6,725 nt of DNA, from positions 1 through 6,725 of the forward strand of contig SLDM01000515.1 of the NCBI GenBank assembly GCA_007125255.1. The letters run 5' to 3'. Source of the stretch: Phycisphaerales bacterium (GTDB lineage: Bacteria > Planctomycetota > Phycisphaerae > Phycisphaerales > SM1A02). This document shows positions 5,148 through 6,725 of this stretch, one piece after another. Positions within the stretch are counted from its first letter, which is position 1. Each line of letters starts with the position of its first letter. The notes under the pieces are model-generated. The model saw only the letters and a program-made list of their open reading frames with translations. It made no database searches and was not told where the DNA came from. The position numbers and the translations under genes are program-made.

Positions 5148-6725
5148 CTAGAGGACTCGCGCCGACTCCGATTCCCGCTCATTGGGCCGTACGTGTGCCA
5201 GCCACTGCGCGCATTCGGTGATCAGTGCTTCCCGGTTGATCGGCTTGGTCAGATGCGCATCAAATCCCACGCTGAGGCTTTGATCCTCATCCAAAGGCAT
5301 GGCGTTCGCGGTCAACGCCAGGAGCGGGCCGGTCCAGCCTCGCGTGCGCAGTCGAGCCGCCAGGGTATAGCCGTCCATCTCAGGCATCTGGATGTCCGAC
5401 AGAATCAGGTCGAACGGCAATTCCGACTTGAACTGACCGCCGACCGAACCGTCCGCAGTCATGGCTTCGAGGGCGAGACGGCCATTGCCGACGATGGTCA
5501 CTTCAGCGCCGGCGGCGCGAAGGTAGTGCGCAATCAGTCGTTGGTTGTCCTCTCCGTCTTCAACCAGCAGAATAGAAGCTCTGTCAAGTCGCGGCGGGGG
5601 GGGGTGCGCCGGTTCGGCTGTGCGCAAGGTAGTTGTGCGCTCTTCGACGGTGGATGAAGCGGCGGCCGGCCAGACCATCGATTCGTACGGTCCGACGGGC
5701 ACCGTCAGGGTGAAAACACTGCCTTTGTCCGGCCGGCTTCGTGCGGCCAGCTCGCCGCCGAGCAGCAGGGCGAGTTGCTGACTGATGTGTAAGCCGAGCC
5801 CGGTGCCACCGAACTGGCGCGACACGCCGGCGCTGGCCTGTCGAAAGGCCCCGAAAAGCCGCGACATATCCTCTTCGCTTATCCCGATACCGGTGTCAGC
5901 GACGTCGACCTGGAGCGACCATTGATTCGGCTCGACTTCGTCGACGGCCATGCGCACGGTGACCTCGCCGCCGGGGCTGAACTTGATCGCGTTCCCGACG
6001 AGGTTGACGAGTATCTGACGAAATCGGGTGGGATCACTCTGAATCAGCCTGGGCATCGATGTGTCGATCTCGAAGCGCAGGGAGACCTCACCTTCGCGCG
6101 CCTTGACCTGCATTGTCTCCAGCACATCGTGCAGAATCCCAACCGGATCCGTTTCAATCTGCTCCACCAGCAGTTTGCCGGCGGCAATCTTCGAGACATC
6201 GAGAATGTCATTGATGAGTTTGAGCAGATGCGTTCCATTGCGCCTGATGGTCTTCACGTATTCGAGTTGGTCGTGATTCAGCTTTGATGGCTGGTCGTTG
6301 TCAGACAGGAGATCGGCGTACCCCAGGATCGCGGTCATCGGCGTTCGAATCTCGTGGCTCATGTTGGCAAGAAACTCGCTCTTGAGCCGGTTGGCTTCCT
6401 CCGCATGCGCTGCGAGATCATTGGCGCGCCGGGTGGCTCCTTCGAGGTTCTGGTTCGCATGGAGCAGTGCCTGCTCGGCCTCTTTCCGCGCCGTGATGTC
6501 GAGCCGGATGGCGACGAAGTTCCGCACCCGCCCGGTCTCGTCGCGAATCGCCTTGACCGCGGTATCGACCCAGTACCGTGATCCGTCCTTCGCCCGGTTG
6601 CAGACATCACCGCGCCAGACCTCGCCCCGAAGGATGCTCTGGTACATCTCTTTCCAGAAGGAACGGGGATGGACCCCGGAATTCAGAATGCGGTGATCCT
6701 GCCCGATCAGTTCCTCGCGGTGGTA
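5148..6725 (-). CDS. Hybrid sensor histidine kinase, PAS-HisKA-HATPase-REC (5' end outside window)
   Basis: Autophosphorylating sensor kinase that passes phosphate to its own receiver domain. The frame is open from the window edge (525 codons visible) to TAG 5150-5148; the true start lies beyond 6725. Fragment numbering: the end of a PAS domain with its PAC motif (about 1-80; YHREELIGQDHRILNSG, then NRAKDGSRYWVDT and AIRLDITARK), a short coiled coil (about 80-115), the H-box FLANMSHEIRTPMTAI with phospho-acceptor His124, N-box Asn245 (NLVGNAIKFS), G1 Asp277 (VADTGIGIS), F-box LFGAFRQAS and G2 GGTGLGL (306-312). A Pro-rich linker (about 345-380) precedes the receiver, with acidic pocket Glu389/Asp390, phospho-acceptor Asp444 (LSDIQMPEMDG), Thr472 and Lys494 (LTKPI). 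All catalytic residues are present. No membrane segment is visible in the fragment. A run of nine C residues encodes part of the linker. Confidence 0.97.
   Translation of the reverse strand, partial: YHREELIGQDHRILNSGVHPRSFWKEMYQSILRGEVWRGDVCNRAKDGSRYWVDTAVKAIRDETGRVRNFVAIRLDITARKEAEQALLHANQNLEGATRRANDLAAHAEEANRLKSEFLANMSHEIRTPMTAILGYADLLSDNDQPSKLNHDQLEYVKTIRRNGTHLLKLINDILDVSKIAAGKLLVEQIETDPVGILHDVLETMQVKAREGEVSLRFEIDTSMPRLIQSDPTRFRQILVNLVGNAIKFSPGGEVTVRMAVDEVEPNQWSLQVDVADTGIGISEEDMSRLFGAFRQASAGVSRQFGGTGLGLHISQQLALLLGGELAARSRPDKGSVFTLTVPVGPYESMVWPAAASSTVEERTTTLRTAEPAHPPPPRLDRASILLVEDGEDNQRLIAHYLRAAGAEVTIVGNGRLALEAMTADGSVGGQFKSELPFDLILSDIQMPEMDGYTLAARLRTRGWTGPLLALTANAMPLDEDQSLSVGFDAHLTKPINREALITECAQWLAHVRPNERESESARVL
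5596..5604 (-). repeat. Nine-base C homopolymer in the kinase-receiver linker
   Basis: On the coding strand nine consecutive C residues encode the prolines of AHPPPPRL, between the HATPase and receiver domains. Loss of one base would lead to a stop after about 27 further codons, and gain of one base to a stop (ACT TGA) within a few codons. Either change would separate the kinase from its receiver. The tract is seen directly; any switching is inference. Confidence 0.85.

Noticed and set aside
1..6725. CRISPR array, tRNA, rRNA or riboswitch
   Set aside because: No regularly spaced repeats, no tRNA cloverleaf or rRNA-like stretch, and no recognisable riboswitch core were seen on either strand.

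Overview
The window is a chemosensory gene neighbourhood read entirely from the minus strand. In transcription order (right to left) it holds: a hybrid sensor histidine kinase whose 5' end lies outside the window (6725-5148); about 1 kb with no intact gene but with what look like relics of a STAS-domain gene and of cheA (5147-4109); an intact cheW (4108-3563); a complete IS66-family insertion sequence (3523-1972); and a methyl-accepting chemotaxis protein gene whose 3' end is cut by the window start (1950-1).

The organism cannot be named from this sequence. The DNA is fairly GC-rich, start sites of cheW and mcp carry AGGAG Shine-Dalgarno sequences, and the receptor has two membrane segments around a large extracytoplasmic sensor domain. 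The receptor's signalling-domain style and the PAS-kinase-REC architecture would fit a Gram-negative such as a planctomycete or a delta-proteobacterium, but this is only an impression.

The clearest event is the insertion sequence. Its ends are 22-bp inverted repeats (20 of 22 identical) starting GTAAC, and it is flanked by perfect 8-bp direct repeats GGTGAATC. Its single gene encodes a DDE transposase with every catalytic and zinc-binding residue in place, as in the single-gene (ISBst12-like) branch of IS66. It landed in what was a 52-bp gap between cheW and mcp, one base upstream of the mcp Shine-Dalgarno, so it splits an older cheW-mcp operon and makes the transposase gene the new upstream neighbour of mcp.

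The second notable feature is the kilobase upstream of cheW. One reading frame there ends with PGLSTAETVTSVSGG followed by a GG(T) motif, which matches the ATP-lid region of CheA (consensus PGFSTAE-VT-VSGRGVGMDVV...GG). The frame is far too short for CheA and stops 24 bp before cheW, without the CheW-like P5 domain. Upstream of it a second fragment resembles a STAS domain. The layout fits a former STAS-cheA-cheW-mcp chemosensory operon that has lost most of its kinase and then taken up an IS, leaving cheW and mcp intact. Their partner kinase would have to be encoded elsewhere. A run of nine C residues in the hybrid kinase gene, between kinase and receiver domains, is a possible slippage site.
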